DNA of 64,000 nt, taken from the NCBI GenBank assembly GCA_964442075.1, contig CAYTWH010000015.1:15608-79607 (forward strand), read 5' to 3'. The notes below the pieces were generated by a model, which made no database searches, was not told where the DNA came from, and was given only the letters and a program-made list of their open reading frames with translations. Positions 37,034 through 46,552 of the stretch are shown in pieces. This DNA is from CAYTAU01 sp964442075 (GTDB lineage: Bacteria > Bacteroidota > Bacteroidia > Bacteroidales > CAYTAU01). A program made the position numbers and the translations under genes. Position 1 is the first letter of the stretch. Every line of letters begins with the position of its first letter.

Positions 37034-37041
37034 CAAATATA
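37034..37041 (-). promoter_or_regulatory. Putative -7 box for greA
   Basis: TATATTTG on the minus strand matches TAnnTTTG, 62 bases before the greA ATG and upstream of a terminator-like hairpin. Confidence 0.35.
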
Positions 37042-37057
37042 TAAAATTATTTATTAA

Positions 37058-38173
37058 CTACAAAGTAATTCTTGCACCTATTGAATGTGTACCATTAAAT
37101 GGTTGTGTATTTCTGTATGAATAATCAATAGAGAATACAGAACCCTTTTCTTTATTCATTGGTACAATAATAGAGATACCTGCTGTTGGACCTGTATATA
37201 CAGAAATGTTGTAGTCCTTATCTCCAGGCTCTTCCTGATAAACATAACCGCCTCTAAACATTATCAAGTTTTTATAACAATATTCTAATCCAATATGGTA
37301 TTGGTCTTGTATAAATGAATTTGCAGTGAAATTTGCAGCAATTGTAAGTTTATGATCAGAGGTCATCTTATCACTAACTGTATCAATTTCCTGTGAAATC
37401 ATAAAATCATAAGCCACACCTATTTTAATTAATGAAGGTAATTCAAATTCTGTTGACCTGTGTTCAACTGTCATTACTATTTCATCAGGAGGAACCCAGC
37501 CTCTAAGCGACATACCATCACCATTATATTTCATTGTTGGTCCAACATTTTTCATTGAAATACCAAATTTAAAATTATCTCTAATCTTTTTACCTGTTTT
37601 ATCTTTCCCTATACCTGTAACATACTGTATTCCTGCATCAAGAGAAACTCCTGATGCTGCAAGATCAGAAATACCTTCATTTATAACCTTAACAACCAAT
37701 CCTCCAAATATACTATTAGAGAATGCTTTTGCAAACGCCAATGAAATGTTTGTATATGTAGGATGATAGGTTCCTAAACCGCCTTCGGGAACACTAACTG
37801 TTGTTATGTCAATTTTTCCAAAATCCATTGACATAAACGCCAAACTCATTACTCCTGTTTCTCCAACCTTTTGTGAAAATCCAAAAGAATTAATATTTAT
37901 GCCTGCTCCGGACATCCATGATGTTCTTGAAAATATCAACTCTGTTCTTTCTGTAAATGCAGTTCCTGCAACATTAGAGTATATTGCTTCCAAGCCTTTT
38001 ATAGAGGCCGTGTTTGCACCACCCCAACCGGAACTCCCTGCCCATGGGTTTATTAACAATTCTGAAGCACCTGCCTGGCCTGCTCTTTGCTCATTTCCTG
38101 CAAATGATTGGTTTGAAAAAGTAATTAATACTATTATTAAACCTGTAATTAAAGCTAATGAAACTTTTTTCAT
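37058..38173 (-). CDS. PorV/PorQ family outer-membrane beta-barrel protein
   Basis: This 371-residue protein has a signal peptide (cleavage near residue 25, after SFA). A beta-barrel of the FadL-like PorV/PorQ family follows: AGQAGASELLINPWAGSSGWGGAN, IEAIYSNVAGTAF-like and LEYCYKNLIMFRGGYVYQ. PorV-type proteins act with the type IX secretion machine, receiving or anchoring cargo at the outer membrane. It lies 28 bases downstream of a 1414-residue protein with a probable T9SS-type tail and ends the operon, suggesting a dedicated partner for that surface protein. Which PorV subfamily it belongs to needs a tree. Confidence 0.85.
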   Translation of the reverse strand: MKKVSLALITGLIIVLITFSNQSFAGNEQRAGQAGASELLINPWAGSSGWGGANTASIKGLEAIYSNVAGTAFTERTELIFSRTSWMSGAGININSFGFSQKVGETGVMSLAFMSMDFGKIDITTVSVPEGGLGTYHPTYTNISLAFAKAFSNSIFGGLVVKVINEGISDLAASGVSLDAGIQYVTGIGKDKTGKKIRDNFKFGISMKNVGPTMKYNGDGMSLRGWVPPDEIVMTVEHRSTEFELPSLIKIGVAYDFMISQEIDTVSDKMTSDHKLTIAANFTANSFIQDQYHIGLEYCYKNLIMFRGGYVYQEEPGDKDYNISVYTGPTAGISIIVPMNKEKGSVFSIDYSYRNTQPFNGTHSIGARITL

Positions 38174-38201
38174 AATATTTAGTTTTCAAATAATCAACAA
38201 A

Positions 38202-41200
38202 TTAAAAATTAGTTAAATCAATTGGTCTAAGTGAACCAAACCATTTAAGGATTTTCTCACCTATTTCCGGAGCATCTATATGTATAATATATACTCCACT
38301 TGCAATATCAATATTATATTGATTTTTCAAATCCCAATCGATATAAGATATTACATTATCCTTTTCAAATCTTCTAATTAAAATACCATTAATTGTATAG
38401 ATTGAAATATTACATTTTTGTGGAAGATTAGTAAACTTCACAACCTTGTCTAATTGAGTCCTTTCATATTCAGAATATCCATAATAAGGATTTGGAACAA
38501 CTCTGATAAGATCAAGTGCTGATTTTGCAGTTTCCATGTCACCTTTTGTTGGAGCCAAATCAGAAAGATCAAACCTGTAAAGTGGATTGTTTTCATTTCT
38601 TGGGTTCTCAACATCAGCAACATATTTACCTTGCTGATATGGACTAGATACTCTCAACTTAACAGTTACGTCTGTTTCTAAAAGTTCATAATCTTGATTC
38701 AAAACAGGAATACTAACCCACATAACATTCTGATAAACTCGCTTTTTATTTAAATCTAAGGGGTCAACCGGATCTGCTTGAATTAGTTTATCATATATTA
38801 CTTTTCCTTCATCATAAGCAGGCATGAAATCATTTGGTGAAAGACAGTCATTGTTACCCATGATATAAATAACATGTTTTCCTCCCCAAACAATATCTCC
38901 TGCTGTAACACCACCAAATCCTCCACCAATATAAAAATCGGTAGTATATCTTGTTGAAGGGTTCCAAATTAAATCCCTACCATTATCGTTTATAAATTTT
39001 GAATCTTCTCCAAACATTATATTTAAGCGTTTTCCTGTATTAATATTAATTGCATAACCAGGGAACCAACCCATACCTATAATTGGTGTTCCTAATGTAT
39101 CCGTCTCTCCATCAGGACTTCCATTCTTATCAACAGAAGGACTATTTCTTAAACTAAACTTTAGTGTATTATTTTCAGCCAATCCACTTGCAGCAAAACC
39201 TCCTGTTGTATCATATTCACACATTTCTATTACGGGAGACCTTGTCCATTTCGATTTATCTGATGTTATTACAAGGTCAACATTCTGTATTTGAAAATAT
39301 TTTGGATTAATTCCATTATCATTAAAAGAGCTATAACCATCGTTAGGGCTATCATTATATTTAGAATTATAAGCTAATCCATATTTTCTACTGCAAATAC
39401 TTATAAGAGCACCTGTTGCGTCATTTTCCACTCCTATTCGATATTCATCTTTTGCAACAAGTGAATATGGTGCCCAGGTACCGTATAAGATTTTCTCATA
39501 ATACTGGTCAACATCTGCATATATAGAACTATAATCATTACAAGCTCCACAAGCTTGTTCTACAAGCGATCCTGATTTTATCCAATCAAATGGGGAACAA
39601 CCATCATAATCAGACACAAAGCCTAACCACGGTTTAGTATTATCCTCAAATTCAATTGTTGCATCTATAAAACCATCTTTATCTGCCGTATTTTTATTTT
39701 CTAATGGAAAATCAACCTGATTAAATGTTATTGAAATTCCATAGTCAGCTATTAATTGTTCAGTATTTTTTGATGTTCTTTTACCTGCATCATAATAAGT
39801 AATCCAGTCATTAGAATAAACGGTACCTGCTGATGGGTCTGCAGGTTCCCAAAGCTTCCATTTTCCACGCATAACTTTTGCCTTATGAACACCTATTAAA
39901 ATAACAGAATCCATTGCAAGCATTAATTCTTTTTCAGGAACATTTAAGGGGTCAATAACTTTTACACTTATTGGTCCATAACCTGCCTTATATACAATAC
40001 TGTCTGTTTCCCATGGCTCTCCTGCCATTATTCTTTCAATTGTTTCGTCTGTTAAATTAATTAAATTTTCTCCATTGCCATGTCCTTCCAATTGAACAAC
40101 TTCAGGACTATCACCAAATTCAGAGTTTAGAATTGTTCCCATATTTGCCGGCTCATATTTATGAGGAATTGCTTCATAAGTTTTAATTGAACCACTTACT
40201 CCTTTTCTACCCGCTTTAAAAGGTTGTTTTTGACCATTTAATGCATTCTCATCTGTTGGATCATATTTTTTATAGTTATTATAAGCGTAAGCCATCACAA
40301 TAAAATAATATTTTTTATGATTTACCAACTTCTTATCTGCTGTTGCAAATTTGTCTTCAGTTATTTTAAACGTATGCTTAATGCCCTCATTTTCACCCTC
40401 AACCATTAATTGTGGAACACTTGCCATAATTTGACCATCCCAATTATAATTAATAAGTCTGTTAATTGGCTCACCATTTTCGTCAACGTTTTCAATATCA
40501 CATTGGAAAACTAATTTTGACTTGTCAATATTATAAATATCAGAAACAGATGTATTTTTATCTTTTAATTGATATACCATATAACCTTCAAAACGATAAT
40601 AAATATCACAATCATCAACAATACCATCACCATCATCATCGGGACATACAATAAAAGGGTCTTTCTCAAGATAATCTTCAGGAGTATCTTTAAAATTATT
40701 TGAACCCCTATCATTATAAATATGGAAAATCAATTCCTGATCAAACTCAATAATTTTTAATTCAGGTGAATCCGGTCCATCAACAACTTTAAAACAATTT
40801 TCAAATAATTTTTGTGCTTTATCGTCTGCTCTCTGTACTTCTCCAACCGAAGCCCAAGCTCCACCTGACGAAGCTCTTGCCCAAACCAATCCAACTGTTA
40901 TATCATTAACTGCACCGGGTTCAAGAGTAAAAGGTCCTGCAGATTGCACAATCCGTTTGTCATCAATAGGAGTATTTGCTAATTCTTCAGACCATACATC
41001 TTGCGGATTTCCAGCAGTTCCCCATCCGCATACATCTGTATTGGGATCACCTGGGAACACGAAATCAGTTGGTGTAGATCCACCATGCCCATCTCCTCCA
41101 TAAGACAACCTTGTTCCATCTCTCCAGTATCCCTTCAAATAATAATAATATTCCGGTGCTGTTTCTGGATCTCCCATATCACCTCCAGCATTATTATAAT

Positions 41201-42446
41201 AAATAAACCTTCTCATTCCCCATCTTTCATTGTCAATAACACCATCTTCAAAATTCAAACCATTAATACTACCTTCTTCTAATGGTGCTCTTGTACAATT
41301 TAACTGGTCTGTAAGAGGATCCCAGTTTGACAAATTATCCTGACCATCAGCATCCTGATACGGTCCTTCAAAAAAATCAACACCTATTGCAGGTGGCTGT
41401 TTACCGTATGTATAACCACTTCCATCACCATCATTATCATCTCCATTATATATATAACCGAGACCTCTTTTCACATCACAACCACAATAATCATCCCAGG
41501 CATCACCCATATCACCATCTGTAAAAACTCCAAAATATGTGTTATATAATGTATATGTAGAACGATTTATCAATTCATAATTTCCAAAAGTCATATTGTT
41601 TAATTCGTCATTTGTTGCAAAAGCAAATGCCTGTGCACGAATTTCCATTCCAATAGCTGTTCCGTTTGATTCCTGATGTACATTACCTTTATCGTTATAC
41701 ACCCACCATAATGTTTGGTCACCATATAAACGAGGTTTTCTTAATTCTCTTGAAGTACCACAAGGTAATGATCCGTCTAAATCAAAAAATGGATAATCAC
41801 CGGCAGCAGGATTATAAACGTCATCATCATCAGCATCAAAAAATGGAGCAAGATGATAATCATATCCAGCAACTACATCTCCATGTGCAGGCCATTCTTC
41901 AATTATTTTAGGGACTGTATATCCTTCAAATTCATCACTGTTTAAAATATTTGAGTTGTTTTCTAATTTCGCATTTATATAAGTTCTGTATTTAGAAACA
42001 TCATATCTGAAAACAGAAAAATGTCTGTCATATTTTGAACAAACATCAGATGTAACGTTAGCTTGTTCAACTCCACCAACAACAAGTGGTCCCGGCCAGT
42101 AGTCAACACCACCTGCACGATATCTTACAAAACAAGATCTTAACTGGTCGTTTACGTCAACTCCTCCTATCCATATTCCTCCAACAAAAAGAGACATTTT
42201 ACCTGAACCCTTTGGTACTTCATATCTTGGTTCTCCAATTAAATCCCACCACATATCTCCTCCTGTATGAATTAATGCCCTAACATTATTCAACTCCATT
42301 TCAGTTGATGCTGAGGCAGGAACGCAACCTGCAGAAACTGACTTTGGTTTTCCCTGCTTTTGGTCAACACTCTTTCTCGCAAAAGTTGAAAAAACAATTG
42401 AAAGACCTATTAGCAAGCAAGTAAATTTCAAAATTGATGTTTTCAT
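38202..42446 (-). CDS. Large surface protein with T9SS-like C-terminal domain (paralogue A)
   Basis: This 1414-residue exported protein of unknown function has a signal peptide at the N-terminus (to about residue 23). The N-terminal third has motifs such as GGDMWWDLIGEPRYEVP and LFVGGIWIGG. Several DxDxDG calcium-loop-like motifs follow: DADDDDVYNP, NGDDNDGDGSGY and CPDDDGDGIVDDCD. The last 90 residues open with VVPNPYYGYSEYE and carry ISIYTINGILIRRFEKDN and ASGVYIIHIDAPE, the pattern of a type A sorting domain. It is about two-thirds or more identical to the 1410-residue gene at 46553-50785, with a 337-bp stretch of perfect DNA identity. It lies between a TonB-dependent receptor and a PorV-like gene on one transcript. 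Confidence 0.75.
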   Translation of the reverse strand: MKTSILKFTCLLIGLSIVFSTFARKSVDQKQGKPKSVSAGCVPASASTEMELNNVRALIHTGGDMWWDLIGEPRYEVPKGSGKMSLFVGGIWIGGVDVNDQLRSCFVRYRAGGVDYWPGPLVVGGVEQANVTSDVCSKYDRHFSVFRYDVSKYRTYINAKLENNSNILNSDEFEGYTVPKIIEEWPAHGDVVAGYDYHLAPFFDADDDDVYNPAAGDYPFFDLDGSLPCGTSRELRKPRLYGDQTLWWVYNDKGNVHQESNGTAIGMEIRAQAFAFATNDELNNMTFGNYELINRSTYTLYNTYFGVFTDGDMGDAWDDYCGCDVKRGLGYIYNGDDNDGDGSGYTYGKQPPAIGVDFFEGPYQDADGQDNLSNWDPLTDQLNCTRAPLEEGSINGLNFEDGVIDNERWGMRRFIYYNNAGGDMGDPETAPEYYYYLKGYWRDGTRLSYGGDGHGGSTPTDFVFPGDPNTDVCGWGTAGNPQDVWSEELANTPIDDKRIVQSAGPFTLEPGAVNDITVGLVWARASSGGAWASVGEVQRADDKAQKLFENCFKVVDGPDSPELKIIEFDQELIFHIYNDRGSNNFKDTPEDYLEKDPFIVCPDDDGDGIVDDCDIYYRFEGYMVYQLKDKNTSVSDIYNIDKSKLVFQCDIENVDENGEPINRLINYNWDGQIMASVPQLMVEGENEGIKHTFKITEDKFATADKKLVNHKKYYFIVMAYAYNNYKKYDPTDENALNGQKQPFKAGRKGVSGSIKTYEAIPHKYEPANMGTILNSEFGDSPEVVQLEGHGNGENLINLTDETIERIMAGEPWETDSIVYKAGYGPISVKVIDPLNVPEKELMLAMDSVILIGVHKAKVMRGKWKLWEPADPSAGTVYSNDWITYYDAGKRTSKNTEQLIADYGISITFNQVDFPLENKNTADKDGFIDATIEFEDNTKPWLGFVSDYDGCSPFDWIKSGSLVEQACGACNDYSSIYADVDQYYEKILYGTWAPYSLVAKDEYRIGVENDATGALISICSRKYGLAYNSKYNDSPNDGYSSFNDNGINPKYFQIQNVDLVITSDKSKWTRSPVIEMCEYDTTGGFAASGLAENNTLKFSLRNSPSVDKNGSPDGETDTLGTPIIGMGWFPGYAININTGKRLNIMFGEDSKFINDNGRDLIWNPSTRYTTDFYIGGGFGGVTAGDIVWGGKHVIYIMGNNDCLSPNDFMPAYDEGKVIYDKLIQADPVDPLDLNKKRVYQNVMWVSIPVLNQDYELLETDVTVKLRVSSPYQQGKYVADVENPRNENNPLYRFDLSDLAPTKGDMETAKSALDLIRVVPNPYYGYSEYERTQLDKVVKFTNLPQKCNISIYTINGILIRRFEKDNVISYIDWDLKNQYNIDIASGVYIIHIDAPEIGEKILKWFGSLRPIDLTNF
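39489..39825. repeat. 337-bp perfectly duplicated block, copy 1
   Basis: Base by base this is identical to 47843-48179, inside the paralogous gene, with mismatches at both immediate borders (39488 and 39826). Codon third positions are conserved too, unlike the diverged flanks, which points to recent gene conversion. Confidence 0.9.
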
Positions 42447-42502
42447 TTTATAATTTATTTTAATTTTTATCTCTTTTAATAATTATAATAATAGTTAATA
42501 TT

Positions 42503-45500
42503 TTAAAAACTTAATTGTAATCCAAACCTGATTGTTCTTGGCAAAGTATAATTATACGGACTATTCATTATCATAGAATAATAATTTCTGAAAGCCTCAG
42601 GGTCATTTTGATTCTCAATTAATGACTGATTACCTGGAATTATTAAATATCCATCGTCATCGGGATTACCTGTTTTATCATATACGTCTAACACATTTTT
42701 GGTATTTAAAAGGTTTGAAATATCAAAATAAATGCTCAGATATGCAACTTTCTTCTTGTCGCCCTCACCTTTGCCCCATTCTAATTCAATGGTTTTATCA
42801 ACTCTCATATTAACAGTAACACGTGCAGGTTTTCTTGAACCATTTAATGAACCAACCAAATAATCAGTAGTAAGGTCTTTTCTACTATATGGAGAACCTG
42901 TTCCATAATTGACCGTAAAATTTGCTCCTGTATTCTGAAAAATATCTGTACCAAACCATTTAGGACCGGTATACATTCTACCACTTAAATAACGATAATC
43001 AAAAGAGGCAACAATAGCATGACGTTGGTCAAAATCAAGAGGAATAGTTGTTCTTAAATTTGGTTGTCCGGTTTTAATTAAACTAAGTCCTGACTCAGCA
43101 TTAGAACCTGTACCATTAGCAAACTGTAATGTATAACTTGTTCTTAAACTAACATTACCTGTTCTTCTAAGATCGTAAGTTACAGTAAATCCTTTAACAG
43201 TACCAAAATCAATATTTGCATAAGTAATATAATTAACAGGATATGCTCCATATATATATTGCGACTGTATCATATCACGCATTTCACGATAGAATGCAGA
43301 TAATTTTAAAGATGAAGTATTTGTTAGCTTTTGTTGAAATCCTAATTCATAATCAATAGTTTTTTCAGGTTTTAAATTAGGATTATTAATTGGGTTCTGT
43401 CCTTTAGACTGAATAAATAAATAATCTAAGGGGTTTAATCTTGAAAAACCTGAAGGTCTCTTTGAAAGCACATCATAATGTGCAAAGAATAATGCCACAT
43501 CAGATATTGGGAAAGAGAAAGAAACTCGAGGCATCATTGTTATCTGCGGCTCATAATCTTCAAAACCTTTATCATTCAAATCTATATCTGGCTCAACAAG
43601 ACATGGAGAAATACCAGTAGTAGCAGCAATATCGCTATAATTATCAACCTCAACTCCATTTTCATTATACCATTTTACATTAGCAGGATTATTACCTGTA
43701 CGGTATCCTAAAATATCTGTTGGAGAACCAATATTATCAACATATACGACATAGTCGTCACCAATATTGCTCGGAATAATGTAGCCATCACTTTCATAAG
43801 CAGCATTATCAGAACTTAGCATTCCGGGAACAAGTTCGGGAAAAACGCCAGCCATATCAGATGCTTTATAAGTTTCAAAAAATGAATAGCTGTCCATTAA
43901 AACCTTCTGATTTGCATCATATCTGTCAACACGAAGACCAACATTAAAAATAAGGTCGTTAAATGCAAACTTATCCTGAATATATGCTGCAGTATAACTA
44001 GGTTCAAATGGTGCAATTGGTCTTAAATATCTTCCATTTTCATCTTTAGAATCAAAAAAATCTTTAAAACTTGGTTTGCTTTTTAATCTGTTACCATGAT
44101 GGTCATACCCATAATATGCTACATAAGAATTACCATTATTTAGTAATTCGTCGGCACTAAAATAATCAATAGAAAATTCTGATGGATCATAAGCATCAAT
44201 ATCAATCCATTCTCTACTATCAATATCAATTCCAAGATGCTCTCTGAATTTTTCATCAAACTGATATTGTCCGGATTCATTGTATTTTCTATTATAATGA
44301 ATTGTATCCTGAAGCACTCCTGCACCATCCCATGTATAAAGAGGATCACTAAAATCCAATTCAAGAATATGGTCATTAATATAACCCCTGGCAAGTGTCC
44401 ATAATCCCACAGGTGCAACACCATAATATCTGTCGCTTCGTTGTTCAAATTCAAAACCAATTGAAATTTCATGGTCTTTAACATCTGCTGCTCCACTTGC
44501 TGAAACTCTGAATTGAGAATTATCTACAATATTATAAGAATTGAATTGAGTCCCCGGCGAATTCCAATTCATTCCATAAGATGATCCTAATCCATAAACT
44601 GATTTTGGTACATCTCCATTTAATAATCCACCTGCATACTGGACATTCTCTTTATTCAAATAATAAAAACGTTGATTGTGTAAAGAATAATAGTAATCAT
44701 TATATTTTGATAATGTGGGATTTATATCTGAGTGTTCAAAATCATATAAAGTATCTCTAAAACCATTTTGTATAATTATGCCGTCAGAAAAACCTGATAC
44801 AGTATCAGTCCATTCGTAAGATTTCATTTTATATGTTTCAAATTTACCAACATAGCCATAATTAAATAAATTGTCTTTATGAGAATCATCCTCTTGTGTT
44901 CTGTCTGTTTTTGAATAATCAACCTGAATTTGATAATAAGCATTTTTTATCAAAGCTTTTTCAGCTTCTTCAGGACTGGCAGGTGTAAATTTTTGAGTAT
45001 ATCTTAAATAAGTTCTCCAGTTAGTATATTCTTGATATCCATTATTGTTCCAATTAAATAATTGATTAGATCTATTAATCATGTGTTCATTATAATAATC
45101 AAAAGTTCCGCCTAGTGTTAGATTTGTATTTCTTGAAGGTTTATAATCCACTTTACCTGATAAATTAATTCTGTATCGTTTAATATTTTTTTGTGCTTTA
45201 ATATTTTCAAAAACATCATTACCGTCAGCATCTTTTTCCTGTAAATATTCAGCATTTGATTTTGAAACAAGACTACCAGGTTCTGGTACACGCAAAGGAT
45301 TATCTATAAGCCAATTTAATGTATCTTCTTTAATTGACCAGTTGCCAACTGCCGAAGGATATCTGTCTTTTTGATAATTAAAACTTGCAGAAATAAAATA
45401 CCCTGCAATTGGTTCTTTTATAAATTTTGTAGAATCATTTGGGTCTGTTCTTTTCTTAAACATCATTGGTCCTGAAACCGAAATCTCAGCTAAGTTATAA

Positions 45501-46234
45501 TCATAAGGATCTAAGAAATGAGATGTTACAAACTCTATACCACCAAACATTTTTTTCGAAGGTCCTTTTGTTGTAATACTTATAATACCGCCTGTAGCAT
45601 CACCATATCTGGCAGGTATTCCTCCTGTTATAACTGTAACCTGTTCCATAGCAGATTTTGGTACAGCACTTGTTCCTCGTACTTTAACACCATCAACATA
45701 ATAAACAGTTGCATCAGACCTTGCTCCACGGATACTTCCAATTTCTCCATTTTCAGAATATACACCTCCAACTGTAGTAGCAACAGCAGCAGCAGAACGC
45801 CCCGGCATTTTTGCTATATCTTCAGATGTTACAGTTCCACCAGATTCTGTTTGGTCTTTACTGATTAAAGGCACTCTATATTCCTTAATTTCAACTTCCT
45901 GAATTACCTGAGCAGAAGAATTAAGTTTAAAATCCTGAAAAGTAATTTTTCCGGCAATAATCCTCAATCCATTCAACTGCAAGGATTTATACCCCATGTA
46001 AGAAGCTTTCACAGAATATTTACCCGCCGATATAGGTTTGATAGTATATTTACCATCAAAATCAGTCATGCCTCCTGTAACAACACTCCCGTTTTGAATA
46101 ATAGAAACATTCGCAAAGGGTATTGCTTCTCCATTCTGTGCATCAAGAACTTTTCCTTTTAAAGTACCACTTTGAGCAAATACTCCTCCGGAAATTAATA
46201 AAATTAATAATGTTGATAATAAATTTCGCATCAT
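42503..46234 (-). CDS. TonB-dependent receptor with carboxypeptidase-regulatory-like domain
   Basis: This 1243-residue outer-membrane receptor has a signal peptide at residues 1-21. Residues 22-105 are a carboxypeptidase-regulatory-like domain (GTLKGKVLDAQNGEAIPFAN, SYMGYKSLQ). The plug (about 115-225) shows GSIRGARSDATVYYVDGVKV and GGIPARYGDATGGIISITTKG. The rest forms a 22-stranded-type barrel ending in TIRFGLQLSF with terminal Phe. No SusD-like partner is present. Instead it is flanked by two paralogous 1.4-kb-residue surface proteins and followed by a PorV-like gene. The ligand is unknown; a SusCD glycan-uptake role is not supported. Confidence 0.93.
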   Translation of the reverse strand: MMRNLLSTLLILLISGGVFAQSGTLKGKVLDAQNGEAIPFANVSIIQNGSVVTGGMTDFDGKYTIKPISAGKYSVKASYMGYKSLQLNGLRIIAGKITFQDFKLNSSAQVIQEVEIKEYRVPLISKDQTESGGTVTSEDIAKMPGRSAAAVATTVGGVYSENGEIGSIRGARSDATVYYVDGVKVRGTSAVPKSAMEQVTVITGGIPARYGDATGGIISITTKGPSKKMFGGIEFVTSHFLDPYDYNLAEISVSGPMMFKKRTDPNDSTKFIKEPIAGYFISASFNYQKDRYPSAVGNWSIKEDTLNWLIDNPLRVPEPGSLVSKSNAEYLQEKDADGNDVFENIKAQKNIKRYRINLSGKVDYKPSRNTNLTLGGTFDYYNEHMINRSNQLFNWNNNGYQEYTNWRTYLRYTQKFTPASPEEAEKALIKNAYYQIQVDYSKTDRTQEDDSHKDNLFNYGYVGKFETYKMKSYEWTDTVSGFSDGIIIQNGFRDTLYDFEHSDINPTLSKYNDYYYSLHNQRFYYLNKENVQYAGGLLNGDVPKSVYGLGSSYGMNWNSPGTQFNSYNIVDNSQFRVSASGAADVKDHEISIGFEFEQRSDRYYGVAPVGLWTLARGYINDHILELDFSDPLYTWDGAGVLQDTIHYNRKYNESGQYQFDEKFREHLGIDIDSREWIDIDAYDPSEFSIDYFSADELLNNGNSYVAYYGYDHHGNRLKSKPSFKDFFDSKDENGRYLRPIAPFEPSYTAAYIQDKFAFNDLIFNVGLRVDRYDANQKVLMDSYSFFETYKASDMAGVFPELVPGMLSSDNAAYESDGYIIPSNIGDDYVVYVDNIGSPTDILGYRTGNNPANVKWYNENGVEVDNYSDIAATTGISPCLVEPDIDLNDKGFEDYEPQITMMPRVSFSFPISDVALFFAHYDVLSKRPSGFSRLNPLDYLFIQSKGQNPINNPNLKPEKTIDYELGFQQKLTNTSSLKLSAFYREMRDMIQSQYIYGAYPVNYITYANIDFGTVKGFTVTYDLRRTGNVSLRTSYTLQFANGTGSNAESGLSLIKTGQPNLRTTIPLDFDQRHAIVASFDYRYLSGRMYTGPKWFGTDIFQNTGANFTVNYGTGSPYSRKDLTTDYLVGSLNGSRKPARVTVNMRVDKTIELEWGKGEGDKKKVAYLSIYFDISNLLNTKNVLDVYDKTGNPDDDGYLIIPGNQSLIENQNDPEAFRNYYSMIMNSPYNYTLPRTIRFGLQLSF

Positions 46235-46297
46235 AACAATTTATTTATAAAGTAATTATGTAATTTTCGCAATAATTTTAACATTTTTTAACAAGTC

Positions 46298-46331
46298 GTA
46301 AATATATGAAATCTTATATTATAATCCCAAA
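46298..46331 (-). promoter_or_regulatory. Putative promoter of the TonB-receptor operon
   Basis: On the minus strand TTTG (46328-46331) and TATATTTAC (46298-46306) are separated by 21 bases, close to the Bacteroidota TTTG-n19-TAnnTTTG arrangement. The start codon lies 63 bases further on. Confidence 0.45.
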
Positions 46332-46488
46332 AAAAATAATGCAAAAAATACATGCTTTATAATAATTAATTAACATTTTAACATCTTTTCATATTGAATG
46401 TTTTTATAATCAATAATTTAATTGATTTATTATATTGTTTAATTTCTATATAAATTTACTGCATAAACTTAAAAAAGTTGCTTGAGAA

Positions 46489-46547
46489 TTTTTAAACAGC
46501 AAGTTTCAATTAACAAATGGTATTAATTATGCTATGAATTGAAATGG
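46489..46547. repeat. 59-bp intergenic repeat, copy 1
   Basis: This is about 85% identical to 50880-50938. It contains an 8-bp inverted repeat, TTTCAATT (46504-46511) and AATTGAAA (46537-46544). It begins six bases from the stop codon of the 1410-residue gene and lies upstream of the TonB-receptor gene. Confidence 0.85.
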
Positions 46548-46552
46548 GGAAA

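Larger units (their letters stand above)
46235..46552. other. 318-bp intergenic region upstream of the TonB-dependent receptor
   Basis: No coding frame is credible here. The region is very AT-rich and holds the probable receptor promoter (46298-46331, minus strand) and copy 1 of a 59-bp repeat (46489-46547) that abuts the stop of the upstream paralogue. Confidence 0.7.

Noticed and set aside
40466..41911. Several His-rich plus-strand reading frames (for example 40466-40654, 41327-41524, 41666-41911)
   Set aside because: They are antisense to the Asp-rich calcium-loop-like regions of the large surface protein; GAT codons on one strand read as ATC/CAT-type codons on the other, which produces the His runs.
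42503..46234. SusC-type polysaccharide utilisation locus
   Set aside because: No SusD-like lipoprotein or glycoside hydrolase lies nearby; the neighbours are paralogous T9SS-type proteins and a PorV-like barrel.
46235..46552. Riboswitch or small RNA upstream of the TonB receptor
   Set aside because: The region is AT-rich with only one short inverted repeat and no recognisable aptamer core such as a B12 box.
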